Assembly: GCA_036383955.1 (NCBI GenBank) | Contig: DASVNH010000241.1 | Coordinates: forward strand, 35,515-99,514 | Direction: 5' to 3' | Length of the DNA stretch: 64,000 nucleotides | DNA from: JACQFK01 sp036383955 | GTDB taxonomy: Bacteria > Planctomycetota > MHYJ01 > JACPRB01 | Shown here: one piece after another, positions 50,179 through 58,427 of the stretch | How the letters are laid out: each line of letters opens with the position of its first letter | How positions within the stretch are numbered: the first letter of the stretch is position 1 | Notes under the pieces: generated by a model | Seen by the model: the letters and a program-made list of their open reading frames with translations, nothing else | Database searches by the model: none | Told to the model about the DNA's origin: nothing | Translations under genes and position numbers: made by a program

Positions 50179-52392
50179 TTAGTCTCCGACGAGCCTGACC
50201 TCGTTCCAGTAGGCCCACTCGTTGTTCCAGTCGTTGGCCCGGTTCTCGAGCTCCAGCTTCACGCGCTTGCCCGCGAAGGCCGAGAGGTCGATCTCGAGGT
50301 CGGCCCATTCGTCGACGACGCTGGCCGCCCCGATGATCTTGTCGAGCAGGTCCTTGCCGTCGGCGCGCACGATCAGGCGCCAGTCGGCGTGCGGGTGATG
50401 GCTGACCTTCACCCGCAGCCGCGGCTTCCCGCCGGCGGGGACGTCGAGCTCGCCTTTCAATACGCAGGGCTTGTCCTTGCCCGCCGGATGGGTCTTCACG
50501 GCGGGGCGGTTCCGGAACACGGGGAGGAACTGGACGTCGTTCTCGCCGTCGCCCGCCGCCGTCACGCTGAAGGCCGGCGCGACCTTCCTGATCGTCTTCG
50601 TCCACTCGGCCGGGCCGCGCCCCGCCAGGCCGGTCTCGCCGGCGATCCGCCGCACCACGAACTGGCGCAGCAGGGGGATCTTGCTCGCGACCATCAGCTT
50701 GAGCGCCCGGTCCTTGTCCAGCGGCACCAGCGGCTCCAGGGCGTACCAGTACATCAGCGGGAGGTTGGGGTCGCCGACATCCTCCGCGCGCGCGACCAGG
50801 CCGTCGACGATCCCCCAGCGCTTCTCCGGCTCGATCCGCTGGAGCGCCGAGGCCAGGTAAAGGCGGACGACGGCCGACGGATCGGCCTTGGCGAGGGAGG
50901 CGAGCTTTTCGAGGACGTCCGCCGCCGGCGTGCCGTCTTCGCAGAGGAACTGGATCGCCCAGGCGCGGACGTATTCGTCCTCGTGGGCGAGCAGCGCCGC
51001 GGGATCGAGGCCGCCCGCGAGGCGCCAGGCCCAGAGGGCGCGGAGGCGGCGGCCCGGGTCGGTCTGCGCCTCGAAGAGCGCCTTGAGCTTGCCGGAGATC
51101 GAGGGATCGAGCTTCCCGGAGGCGGCGCGCTGGTGCAGGAGCGTCCGGGCCTGCCGGACGTACCAGTCGTTCGGATGGGTCTGCAGCGCGACGAGCTCGG
51201 CGTCGGAAAGGGCCGGCAGGTTCGGGCGGGCGATCTTCTTCGCGTCCTTCGGCAGGATGCGGTAGACGCGGCCGGTGTCGGCGTGCTGGACCACCTTGCC
51301 GCAGATGTCCTGGTCGTGCCAGTCGAGGATGTAAACGCCGCCCTCGGGCCCGATCTCGACGCTGAAGCCGACCCACTGGAGGTCGTTGGCCGAGAGGAAG
51401 TCGTCGCCGTGCTTCCCGACGAAGCCGGAGCCCTTGCGCTCCATCACGTCGGTGAGGACCTGGTGCTGGTGGATGTTGCACATGAAGAGCCGGTTCCGGT
51501 ACTCGGCGGGGAAGGCGTCGGCGAGGTAGAAGCGGGCGCCGCCGTGGGCGGACTTGTGGTTGTGGTCGCGGATGGTCTTGATGTCGTCGTAGACGTACTT
51601 GTTGTAGTGCTGGCCGCCCTGGCGGTGGTAGTAGCCGCCCTGGGACACGTGGAAGAGGTGGGGGATGACGCAGGCCGTCGCGAACATCTGGCCGCGGTCG
51701 TCGAAGTCGAGGCCCCAGGGGTTGGAGAGCCCGGAGGCGAAGACCTCGAAGCGCTTCCGCGTGGGGTGATAGCGCCAGATGCCGGCGTTGAGCTTCTGGC
51801 GCTCGGCCTCGGGGGCGCCGGGCTTGCCGACGTTGGACTGGGTGAAGACGCCGTGGCAGCCGTAGAGCCAGCCGTCGGGGCCCCAGCTGAAGCTGTTCAG
51901 GGTTTCGTGGCGGTCGTTGATGCCCCAGCCGTCCAGGAGCGGCTGCGGCGGGCCGTCGGGCCGGTCGTCGCCGTCGGCGTCGGGGATGAAGCTGAAGTTG
52001 GGCGGGGAGCCGACCCAGACGCCGCCGTGGCCGACGGCGATGCCGGACGTGAAGGTCAGCTTGTCGGTGAAGACCTTCTTGTCGTCGAAGCGGCCGTCGC
52101 CGTCCGTGTCCTCGAGGATGGAGACGAGCGTCGCCTGGTCGCCCGTGTGGGAGCCGCGGGTTCGGTAGTTGAAGTTCTCGACGACCCACAGCCGCCCCTT
52201 CGGATCGAACGTGAAGGCGATGGGCTGTCCGATCTTGGGCTCGGCGGCGAAGATCGTGACGTCGAAGGCCGGCGGATAGGTCATCTTGGCGACGGCCTGC
52301 TCCGGCGTGAGGTAGGGGACTTTTTCCTGGGGAGAGGCGAAGGCCGCGGCCGCGACGGCCAGGGCGACGGCGACGACGGCAAAGCGGCGCAT
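50179..52392 (-). CDS. PVC-type beta-propeller / HEAT protein without heme site
   Basis: 737 aa. A standard signal peptide (MRRFAVVAVALAVAAAAFASPQ) is followed by a membrane-bound-dehydrogenase-type propeller (about 30-380: DTDGDGRFDDKKVFTDKLTF, GIAVGHGGVWVGSPPN, GVYILDWHDQDICGKV), an alpha-helical HEAT-like region (about 385-590) and a C-terminal beta-sandwich (about 600-737; VKVSHHPHADWRLIVRADGKDLL, KVKLELENRANDWNNEWAYWNEVRLV) that may bind carbohydrate. Unlike the 16695 paralog it has no CxxCH, so it cannot bind heme c. AAGGAG lies 7 bases before the ATG, so this gene is not leaderless. Confidence 0.85.
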   Translation of the reverse strand: MRRFAVVAVALAVAAAAFASPQEKVPYLTPEQAVAKMTYPPAFDVTIFAAEPKIGQPIAFTFDPKGRLWVVENFNYRTRGSHTGDQATLVSILEDTDGDGRFDDKKVFTDKLTFTSGIAVGHGGVWVGSPPNFSFIPDADGDDRPDGPPQPLLDGWGINDRHETLNSFSWGPDGWLYGCHGVFTQSNVGKPGAPEAERQKLNAGIWRYHPTRKRFEVFASGLSNPWGLDFDDRGQMFATACVIPHLFHVSQGGYYHRQGGQHYNKYVYDDIKTIRDHNHKSAHGGARFYLADAFPAEYRNRLFMCNIHQHQVLTDVMERKGSGFVGKHGDDFLSANDLQWVGFSVEIGPEGGVYILDWHDQDICGKVVQHADTGRVYRILPKDAKKIARPNLPALSDAELVALQTHPNDWYVRQARTLLHQRAASGKLDPSISGKLKALFEAQTDPGRRLRALWAWRLAGGLDPAALLAHEDEYVRAWAIQFLCEDGTPAADVLEKLASLAKADPSAVVRLYLASALQRIEPEKRWGIVDGLVARAEDVGDPNLPLMYWYALEPLVPLDKDRALKLMVASKIPLLRQFVVRRIAGETGLAGRGPAEWTKTIRKVAPAFSVTAAGDGENDVQFLPVFRNRPAVKTHPAGKDKPCVLKGELDVPAGGKPRLRVKVSHHPHADWRLIVRADGKDLLDKIIGAASVVDEWADLEIDLSAFAGKRVKLELENRANDWNNEWAYWNEVRLVGD

Positions 52393-52511
52393 CGGGGGCT
52401 CCTTTCGATCTGTTACCTCGATAACCGAACTACCCCAAGCGCGCATTGAGATGTGGCGGATTCCTATTGAGATTTTTGACCGCCGGAAACGGAGCCCGCC
52501 AGGGGCCCTCC

Positions 52512-52541
52512 TTGACACGCACCGGGGAGACCGGCTGCAAT
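52512..52541 (+). promoter_or_regulatory. promoter TTGACA-18-TGCAAT, leaderless start of the JmjC-like gene
   Basis: A perfect -35 TTGACA (52512-52517), an 18-base spacer, and TGCAAT (52536-52541, 4 of 6), then 7 bases and ATG 52549. The spacing from -10 to start codon repeats the pattern at 22698, 27092, 38368 and 61461. Confidence 0.55.
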
Positions 52542-52548
52542 CCTCACC

Positions 52549-53439
52549 ATGAGGCTCGGCGCGCTGGTGCGTCCCCTGACGGCGGCGCAATTCCTGGACC
52601 GCCACTGGCCGGGCGTGCCGCGGGTCGCGCACGGGGACGTCGGCCGCCTGGGCGACTGGGTCCGCGACCCGGCGTGGTCGGATCCCTCGAAGCTGCTGCG
52701 CGGGACGCACGACGGGATCCGCGTCTGGCGTCCCGGGGCCGGCGGCGCCCGGGTCACGGCGGACGTCGCCGAGCGGCTCCTCGCGTCGCGCGACGCCACG
52801 CTGACGGTCGACGGCGTCCGCTTTCCGTCCCTCGACCGCTTCCGGAAGGGGCTGGCCCGCGAGCTCGGGACGCCGGCGCGCGCGACGCAATGCAACGTCT
52901 ACCTGAGCCCGAAGGGCGGAGGAACGACGGCCCACTTCGACAGCCACGAAGTCTTCTTCCTGCAGCTGTCAGGCCGCAAGCGCTGGCGCTACGCCAAGGC
53001 CGTCGACTTCCCGTTCCCGCCGGGCTTCGCGTTCGACGGAGGGACGTTCAAGGCCGTGGAGACCGACGGCCTGGGCCTCTTCGCCGGCCGGGCGCCCAAG
53101 CTGCCGAGGCGCATGACGTCGGTGGTCCTCGCGCCGGGATCGCTGCTCTTCCTCCCGCGGGGCACCTGGCACGTGCCGACCACGCTGGAGGACTCGGTCC
53201 ATGTCACGCTGGCCCTCAACGTTCCCACGTTCCGGCACGTGCTGCTGGAAACGATCGGGCGGAGGATGATGGGCGATCCGCGGTGGAGGGAGCCGGCCGC
53301 TTCCTTGTTCCTGAACGCCGGCTCGCCCCCTCAGGAGCGCGCCCGCGCGAAACTGGCCGCGCTCCTGCGCGAGCTCGGGCCGCTGACGGCGGGTCTCGAC
53401 GAAGCGAGCGTCCTCGATCGCCGTCGACGGAGATCCTAA
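52549..53439 (+). CDS. JmjC/cupin-4-like 2-oxoglutarate oxygenase
   Basis: 296 aa. The iron site of a JmjC-type dioxygenase is visible: H129 and D131 in TTAHFDSHEVFFLQLSG, and H208 in LFLPRGTWHVPTT. A lysine or arginine for 2-oxoglutarate follows (LSGRKRWRYAK). Such bacterial proteins include ribosomal oxygenases (ROX) that hydroxylate ribosomal-protein residues, and others act on small peptides. The N-terminal helix (LTAAQFLDRHWPG) matches the family's start. It ends at the 160-base repeat, across which a small double-glycine peptide is encoded on the other strand. Confidence 0.88.
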   Translation: MRLGALVRPLTAAQFLDRHWPGVPRVAHGDVGRLGDWVRDPAWSDPSKLLRGTHDGIRVWRPGAGGARVTADVAERLLASRDATLTVDGVRFPSLDRFRKGLARELGTPARATQCNVYLSPKGGGTTAHFDSHEVFFLQLSGRKRWRYAKAVDFPFPPGFAFDGGTFKAVETDGLGLFAGRAPKLPRRMTSVVLAPGSLLFLPRGTWHVPTTLEDSVHVTLALNVPTFRHVLLETIGRRMMGDPRWREPAASLFLNAGSPPQERARAKLAALLRELGPLTAGLDEASVLDRRRRRS

Positions 53440-53596
53440 GCAGGGCGAGGAAACTAGTGACATCCCCTCGCTCTGCTTACCCTGAGCGGAGCGCAGCGGA
53501 GTCGAAGGGTTATCGAGGGAAATCCTTCGACTCGCCCGCGGCTCGCTCAGGATAAGCGGCCCGCAAGGGGTGCTAGAACTTAACTCGGGCCGCTTA
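53437..53596. repeat. 160-base three-hairpin repeat, copy 2
   Basis: Same architecture and the same length as 39944-40103. Stem 1: TAAGCAGGGCGAG (53437-53449) with CTCGCTCTGCTTA (one G-T pair). Stem 2: CCTGAGCG to CGCTCAGG with 28-base arms. Stem 3: TAAGCGGCCCG with CGGGCCGCTTA (53586-53596). The left end supplies the TAA of the JmjC-like gene; the right end supplies the TAA of the small peptide gene on the opposite strand. Several of the 16 differences keep pairing. Confidence 0.85.
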
Positions 53597-53797
53597 GCCT
53601 TTGGAAGGCATGTCCCCGTTGACGTCCCCGCTGATGTTCGTGGCCGGGTTCAGATTCGGGCTCAGATTCGGGCTGAGATTGGGACTGATGTTGGGGCTCA
53701 GGTTCGGGCTGTACGCGAAGAACCCGCCCTTGCTCTTCTTCATGTCCTTTTTCGCGAGCTTCTTCGGCGCGGGACGTTTTGCGGGCTTCTTGCTCAT
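53594..53797 (-). CDS. small SPNL-repeat protein with double-glycine leader-like N-terminus
   Basis: 67 aa. A lysine-rich N-terminus (KPAKRPAPKKLAKKDMKKSKGG) ends in a GG at 24-25, similar in form to the DMKKxKGG end of double-glycine leader peptides. Then FFAYS and five tandem S-P-N-L/I units (30-49), NPATNISGDVNGD and MPSKG. GGAGGG 8 bases before the ATG supports translation. Low complexity makes family assignment unreliable. No maturation enzyme or peptidase-transporter is adjacent; the nearest enzyme is the JmjC-like oxygenase across the repeat. Alternatives: a structural peptide or a bacteriocin-like secreted peptide. Confidence 0.6.
   Translation of the reverse strand: MSKKPAKRPAPKKLAKKDMKKSKGGFFAYSPNLSPNISPNLSPNLSPNLNPATNISGDVNGDMPSKG
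53651..53710 (-). repeat. five 12-base tandem repeats coding S-P-N-L/I
   Basis: Five imperfect copies of a 12-base unit (AGCCCGAATCTG in the coding strand and variants) encode the five SPN-L/I tetrapeptides. Most variation is at third codon positions, which suggests selection for the peptide rather than recent slippage. Confidence 0.7.
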
Positions 53798-53849
53798 GGC
53801 TCGACCCTCCGTTCAGGTATGTTAGCACTGCCTTGGAGGGCGGCGCGCC

Positions 53850-54308
53850 TCAATCGTCCTGGTAATAGTTCAGGATCTTCCAGGTCCCTCCCTCGTCCAC
53901 GATCCAGCAGACCAGGGTCCAGCCCTCTTCGCCCTTCAGGTCGAAGCTGACGGCGACCTCCTCCGCGATCTTGCCGCGCAGGTGTCGGGGCACCATGAGC
54001 TCGACGAGCGAGTCTTCCGCGATCCTCTTGGGGTCGTCCTCGGTCGCCGACAGCGTGAAGGTCGGGTCGGCCTCCGCGCGGTCGCGGTAGCGCCCGATCG
54101 ACTCCAGGAAGCCGTCCCAGCCGACCTCCGCGTCGTAGGTGGCGGACAGATCCTTGTAGGCGGCTTTGTAGTCCTTGCGGACGACGGCCTCCGCGAAGCG
54201 GACGACGAGCTCGCGGTGCTCCGGGCGGAGCTCACGGCGGCTGAGGCCCTCGGGGTCCTCGGATTTCCCGCAGCCGGCCAGCGCCAGCAGCCAGACGGCG
54301 CGCTTCAT
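53850..54308 (-). CDS. NTF2-like lipoprotein
   Basis: 152 aa. MKRAVWLLALAGC is a lipoprotein leader. The domain (about 30-150) has the shape of small NTF2-like stress lipoproteins: VRFAEAVVRKDYKAAYKDLSATYDAEVGWDGFLESIGRYR, SLVELMVPRHLRG, VAVSFDLKGEEGWTLVCWIVDEGGTWKILNYYQDD. The function is unknown. It lies 52 bases upstream of the SPNL peptide and 42 bases downstream of cydB on the same strand. Confidence 0.65.
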   Translation of the reverse strand: MKRAVWLLALAGCGKSEDPEGLSRRELRPEHRELVVRFAEAVVRKDYKAAYKDLSATYDAEVGWDGFLESIGRYRDRAEADPTFTLSATEDDPKRIAEDSLVELMVPRHLRGKIAEEVAVSFDLKGEEGWTLVCWIVDEGGTWKILNYYQDD

Positions 54309-54350
54309 GCGTCTCTTACTCCTCGCGAGGGCGCGAAACCCAACGGGAAA

Positions 54351-55391
54351 TCAGTAGCCCTCTTCGTCCAGATTCACTTTGCCGGCGAATTTGCGGTAGA
54401 GGAAGACGAAGTAGGCCGTCGCGAGCAGCACCCCGGGAATCCACCAGGCCAGCGCCAGCTTGAGTGTCTTCGCGCCCGCCGCGGCCCGCTCCGCCGTGAG
54501 GCCGGCCGCGGGGTCGAGCGTCGACGGGAGCACGAAGGGCCAGACGCTGAAGGCGGCCGTCGCCATCATCGCGGCGAGGAAGCCGCAGGAGCAGAGGAAG
54601 GCGTCGCGGTCCCGCTCCTTGCGGAAGAAGGCGGCGACTCCCGCCAGCGCCGCGCACGCCGCGAGCGGAAGGAGCGCGCCGAGCGGCGCCGCCTTGAAGC
54701 GGTGCAGGGCGTGGGGCTGGACGACGGCCGTCAGGATCCCGGCGAGGACGACGAGGGAGCCGGCGACGGCCCAGGCGGCGATCGACGCCCTCCGCGCGCG
54801 GGCGCGCAGCTCGCCGTCGGTCTTGTACGCGAGCCAGAGGCCGCCGTGCATGGCGAGCGCGGCGAGCGCGGTCAGGCCGACCGTGATCGTGTAATAGTCC
54901 AGGATCCCCGTGACGCCGCGCGCGGAGAAGTCGGTCCAGAGCGGCGTGAAGAAGGTCCCGTCGGGCCCGAGCGGGACGCCGCGGACGACGTTGCCGAGGG
55001 CGACGCCGAAGAAGAGGGCGAGCAGGGCGCTGGAGACGCAGAAGATCGCGTCCCAGAAGGGGCGCCAGGGCGTGCCCTCGACGAGGCCGCGGAACTCGAT
55101 CGCGCACGCGCGGCCGATCAGCATCCAGAGGACCATCATGAGCGGCAGGTAGAAGCCGCTGAAGGACGTCGCGTACAGGACGGGAAACGCGGCGAAGAGC
55201 GTTCCGCCGGCGGCGACGAGCCAGACTTCGTTGCCGTCCCAGACCGGCCCGATGGAGCGGAAGACGCGGCGGCGGTCGTCGTCGGTCCGCGCGACCCAGA
55301 GATGGAGCGCGCCGGCGCCCAGGTCGAAGCCGTCGAGGACGACGTAGGCCGTCAGCAGGCCGCCGACCAGGACGAACCAGAGCGCCTCCAC
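54351..55391 (-). CDS. cydB: cytochrome bd-type quinol oxidase subunit II
   Basis: 346 aa from GTG 55391. Eight or nine membrane helices; the opening ALWFVLVGGLLTAYVVLDGFDLGAGALHLWV with the conserved GFDLG, IGPVWDGNEVWLV and FFTPLW are hallmarks of CydB. It supports the heme subunit in reducing oxygen with quinol at very low oxygen tension. The frame is open 39 bases further into the repeat at 55408, which I exclude. It is downstream of cydA, with the repeat between, as usual for a cyd operon otherwise tightly spaced. Confidence 0.92.
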   Translation of the reverse strand: MEALWFVLVGGLLTAYVVLDGFDLGAGALHLWVARTDDDRRRVFRSIGPVWDGNEVWLVAAGGTLFAAFPVLYATSFSGFYLPLMMVLWMLIGRACAIEFRGLVEGTPWRPFWDAIFCVSSALLALFFGVALGNVVRGVPLGPDGTFFTPLWTDFSARGVTGILDYYTITVGLTALAALAMHGGLWLAYKTDGELRARARRASIAAWAVAGSLVVLAGILTAVVQPHALHRFKAAPLGALLPLAACAALAGVAAFFRKERDRDAFLCSCGFLAAMMATAAFSVWPFVLPSTLDPAAGLTAERAAAGAKTLKLALAWWIPGVLLATAYFVFLYRKFAGKVNLDEEGY

Positions 55392-55407
55392 TACCGGCCC
55401 CCCCGGT

Positions 55408-55495
55408 AAATCCCAAATCTCAAAACCCAAGGGATCTCCCCCCTCGCCCCCCCAAGGGGGGACGGAGGGGGGGACGTGTTGGGAGTTGGGAGTTT
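55408..55495. repeat. imperfect inverted repeat of CCCAAATCT words around C-run/G-run core
   Basis: Left arm words AAATCCCAAATCTCAAAACCC (55408-55428) pair imperfectly with GTTGGGAGTTGGGAGTTT (55478-55495). The core contains runs of C then G (55437-55473) that form a separate strong hairpin. It separates cydA (ends 55498) from cydB (starts 55391) within one operon, so it may cause partial termination between the two subunit genes. Confidence 0.55.
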
Positions 55496-55497
55496 CG

Positions 55498-56814
<1,317 letters not shown>

Positions 56815-56830
56815 CCCGCCCCAGGGTACA

Positions 56831-56889
56831 GGTTCAGGTTCAGGTTCAGCAAGGCGTGGGGGGGGATTTTCTGAACCTGAACCTGAACC
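56831..56889. repeat. 19-base perfect inverted repeat of three GGTTCA words
   Basis: GGTTCAGGTTCAGGTTCAG (56831-56849) pairs perfectly with CTGAACCTGAACCTGAACC (56871-56889). Each arm is a triple tandem of GGTTCA. The core includes a run of G (56858-56865) and TTTT. It lies directly upstream of cydA and downstream of ggt on the minus strand, where it should act as the ggt terminator or fold in the cydA leader. Confidence 0.75.
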
Positions 56890-56897
56890 GGACGTCG

Positions 56898-58427
56898 CTA
56901 CCAGGCCGCGGCGTGGCGCTTGGCGGCGGGGTCGCCGGCGGCGTGGAGGCGGGGGCCGTCGATCGTGAGCACGCACGGCCACCAGACCGGAGGCCGGACC
57001 TGGGTGACGTCGTGGCCGCGGTCGCGGAGGTCCTGGAGGTCGCCCGCCTTCGGCTCGATGAAGAGGCTGCCGAGGAGGGGCGCCGACTGCCCGAACGAGC
57101 CCACGTAGTGATGCGTCTGGTAGCGCGGGGCGGTCACGGAGGCGTCGGCTTTCAGCCCCAGATCGACGTGATTGATGATCAGCTGCAGGGCCACCTGGTC
57201 CTGCGCGTCGCCGCCCGCCACGCTCACCGCGAGGACCGGCTTTCCGTCCTTCAGCACCAGCGTCGGCGTCAGCGTGATCCGCGGCCGCTTGCCGGCGGCG
57301 ATCGCGTTCGGGTGCCCCTTCCAGGTGTTGAAGCTCTGCAGGCGCGAGCCCAGCCAGACGCCCGTCGGCCCGCAGACGTCCCCGCTCCAGCCGCTCGGCG
57401 TCGCCGCGATCACGTTGCCCGCGCCGTCGGCCACCAGGCAGGTCGTCGTGTCGTTCGGACGTCCGCCGAGGCCCGCCCGCGCCTCGCTTTCCGGCAGCAG
57501 CGCTTTCAGGTTGGCGGGATCGCCGGGACGCTGGAGCAGCGACGCTTTTTTCAAATCGATGAGCGGGCGGCGGACGTCGGCATACTCCTTCGACAGCAGG
57601 CGGTCCATTCGCGCTCCGTCGCCGTAGTGGACGTCGCGGTCGGCCAGCGCGAGCTTCATCGCCTCGACGGCCAGATGGACTTGGTCGGGCCCCTTGAGGT
57701 CGCAGCCTTCGAGCAGCCGCAGAGTCTGAAGAAGATAGGGCCCCTGCGTCCACGGCCCGCACTTGTAGACCGTGTGGCCGCGGTAGTCGACCGAAAGGGG
57801 CTTCTCGACGCGCGTGACATGGGCCGCCAGGTCCTCGGCGCGGAGCAGGCCGTCGTGGCCGCGCATCCAGGCGTCGATCTCCTTCGCGATCGGGCCGCGG
57901 TAGAAGTAATCGGCGACGGCCTTCAGGTTCCGCGTTCCGCCTTCGGCCTCGACGAGGCGCTTCAGGGTGCGCTGGAAGTCGGCGCGCCAGCCGGCCTGGC
58001 CGTCGAGCAGCCGGATCGCGGGCGCGGCGCAGTCGGCGAAGCTCCGCGTCCCGTGCCGCTCGAGGAGCGTGAGGATGGCGTCGAGCGCGGCGGGGACCAG
58101 CGTGGAGCGGAGGCCGCGGCCGGGGAGCTCGTCGAGCCCGAGGGCGAGGGCCGGCGCGACGCCGCAGCCGGCGATGACCTCGACGTCCTTCGTTTTCGCG
58201 GAGTAGACGAGGATGGGGACTTCGCCGCCGAAGCAGAACTGGTCCCAGTCGGTGACGGTGAGCGCCAGCAGCATCGTGGCGGCCGCGTCGGCCGCGTTGC
58301 CGCCGGATTTAAGGGCGTCGAGGGAGGCCGCGACGGCCGGCGCGCCGCCCCCGGCGACGGCGCCTTTCGTCCCCTCGGCGGACCAGCCGAGGTCCTGGGC
58401 CAGGAGCGCGAGGAGGAGGAGCATCAC
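56898..58427 (-). CDS. ggt: gamma-glutamyltransferase
   Basis: 509 aa with the short leader MMLLLLALLAQDLGWS. GGT cleaves or transfers the gamma-glutamyl group of glutathione-like substrates in the periplasm. Motifs: GGGAPAVAASLDALKSGGNAADAAATM, FGGEVPILVYS, and the autoprocessing site RPNDTTTCLVADGAGNVIAATPS, where the first Thr after ND (about residue 325) is the N-terminal nucleophile, then GPTGVWLGSRLQSFN and GGDAQDQVALQLIINHVD. It overlaps the ABC/CPBP gene by 4 bases. Confidence 0.92.
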   Translation of the reverse strand: MMLLLLALLAQDLGWSAEGTKGAVAGGGAPAVAASLDALKSGGNAADAAATMLLALTVTDWDQFCFGGEVPILVYSAKTKDVEVIAGCGVAPALALGLDELPGRGLRSTLVPAALDAILTLLERHGTRSFADCAAPAIRLLDGQAGWRADFQRTLKRLVEAEGGTRNLKAVADYFYRGPIAKEIDAWMRGHDGLLRAEDLAAHVTRVEKPLSVDYRGHTVYKCGPWTQGPYLLQTLRLLEGCDLKGPDQVHLAVEAMKLALADRDVHYGDGARMDRLLSKEYADVRRPLIDLKKASLLQRPGDPANLKALLPESEARAGLGGRPNDTTTCLVADGAGNVIAATPSGWSGDVCGPTGVWLGSRLQSFNTWKGHPNAIAAGKRPRITLTPTLVLKDGKPVLAVSVAGGDAQDQVALQLIINHVDLGLKADASVTAPRYQTHHYVGSFGQSAPLLGSLFIEPKAGDLQDLRDRGHDVTQVRPPVWWPCVLTIDGPRLHAAGDPAAKRHAAAW

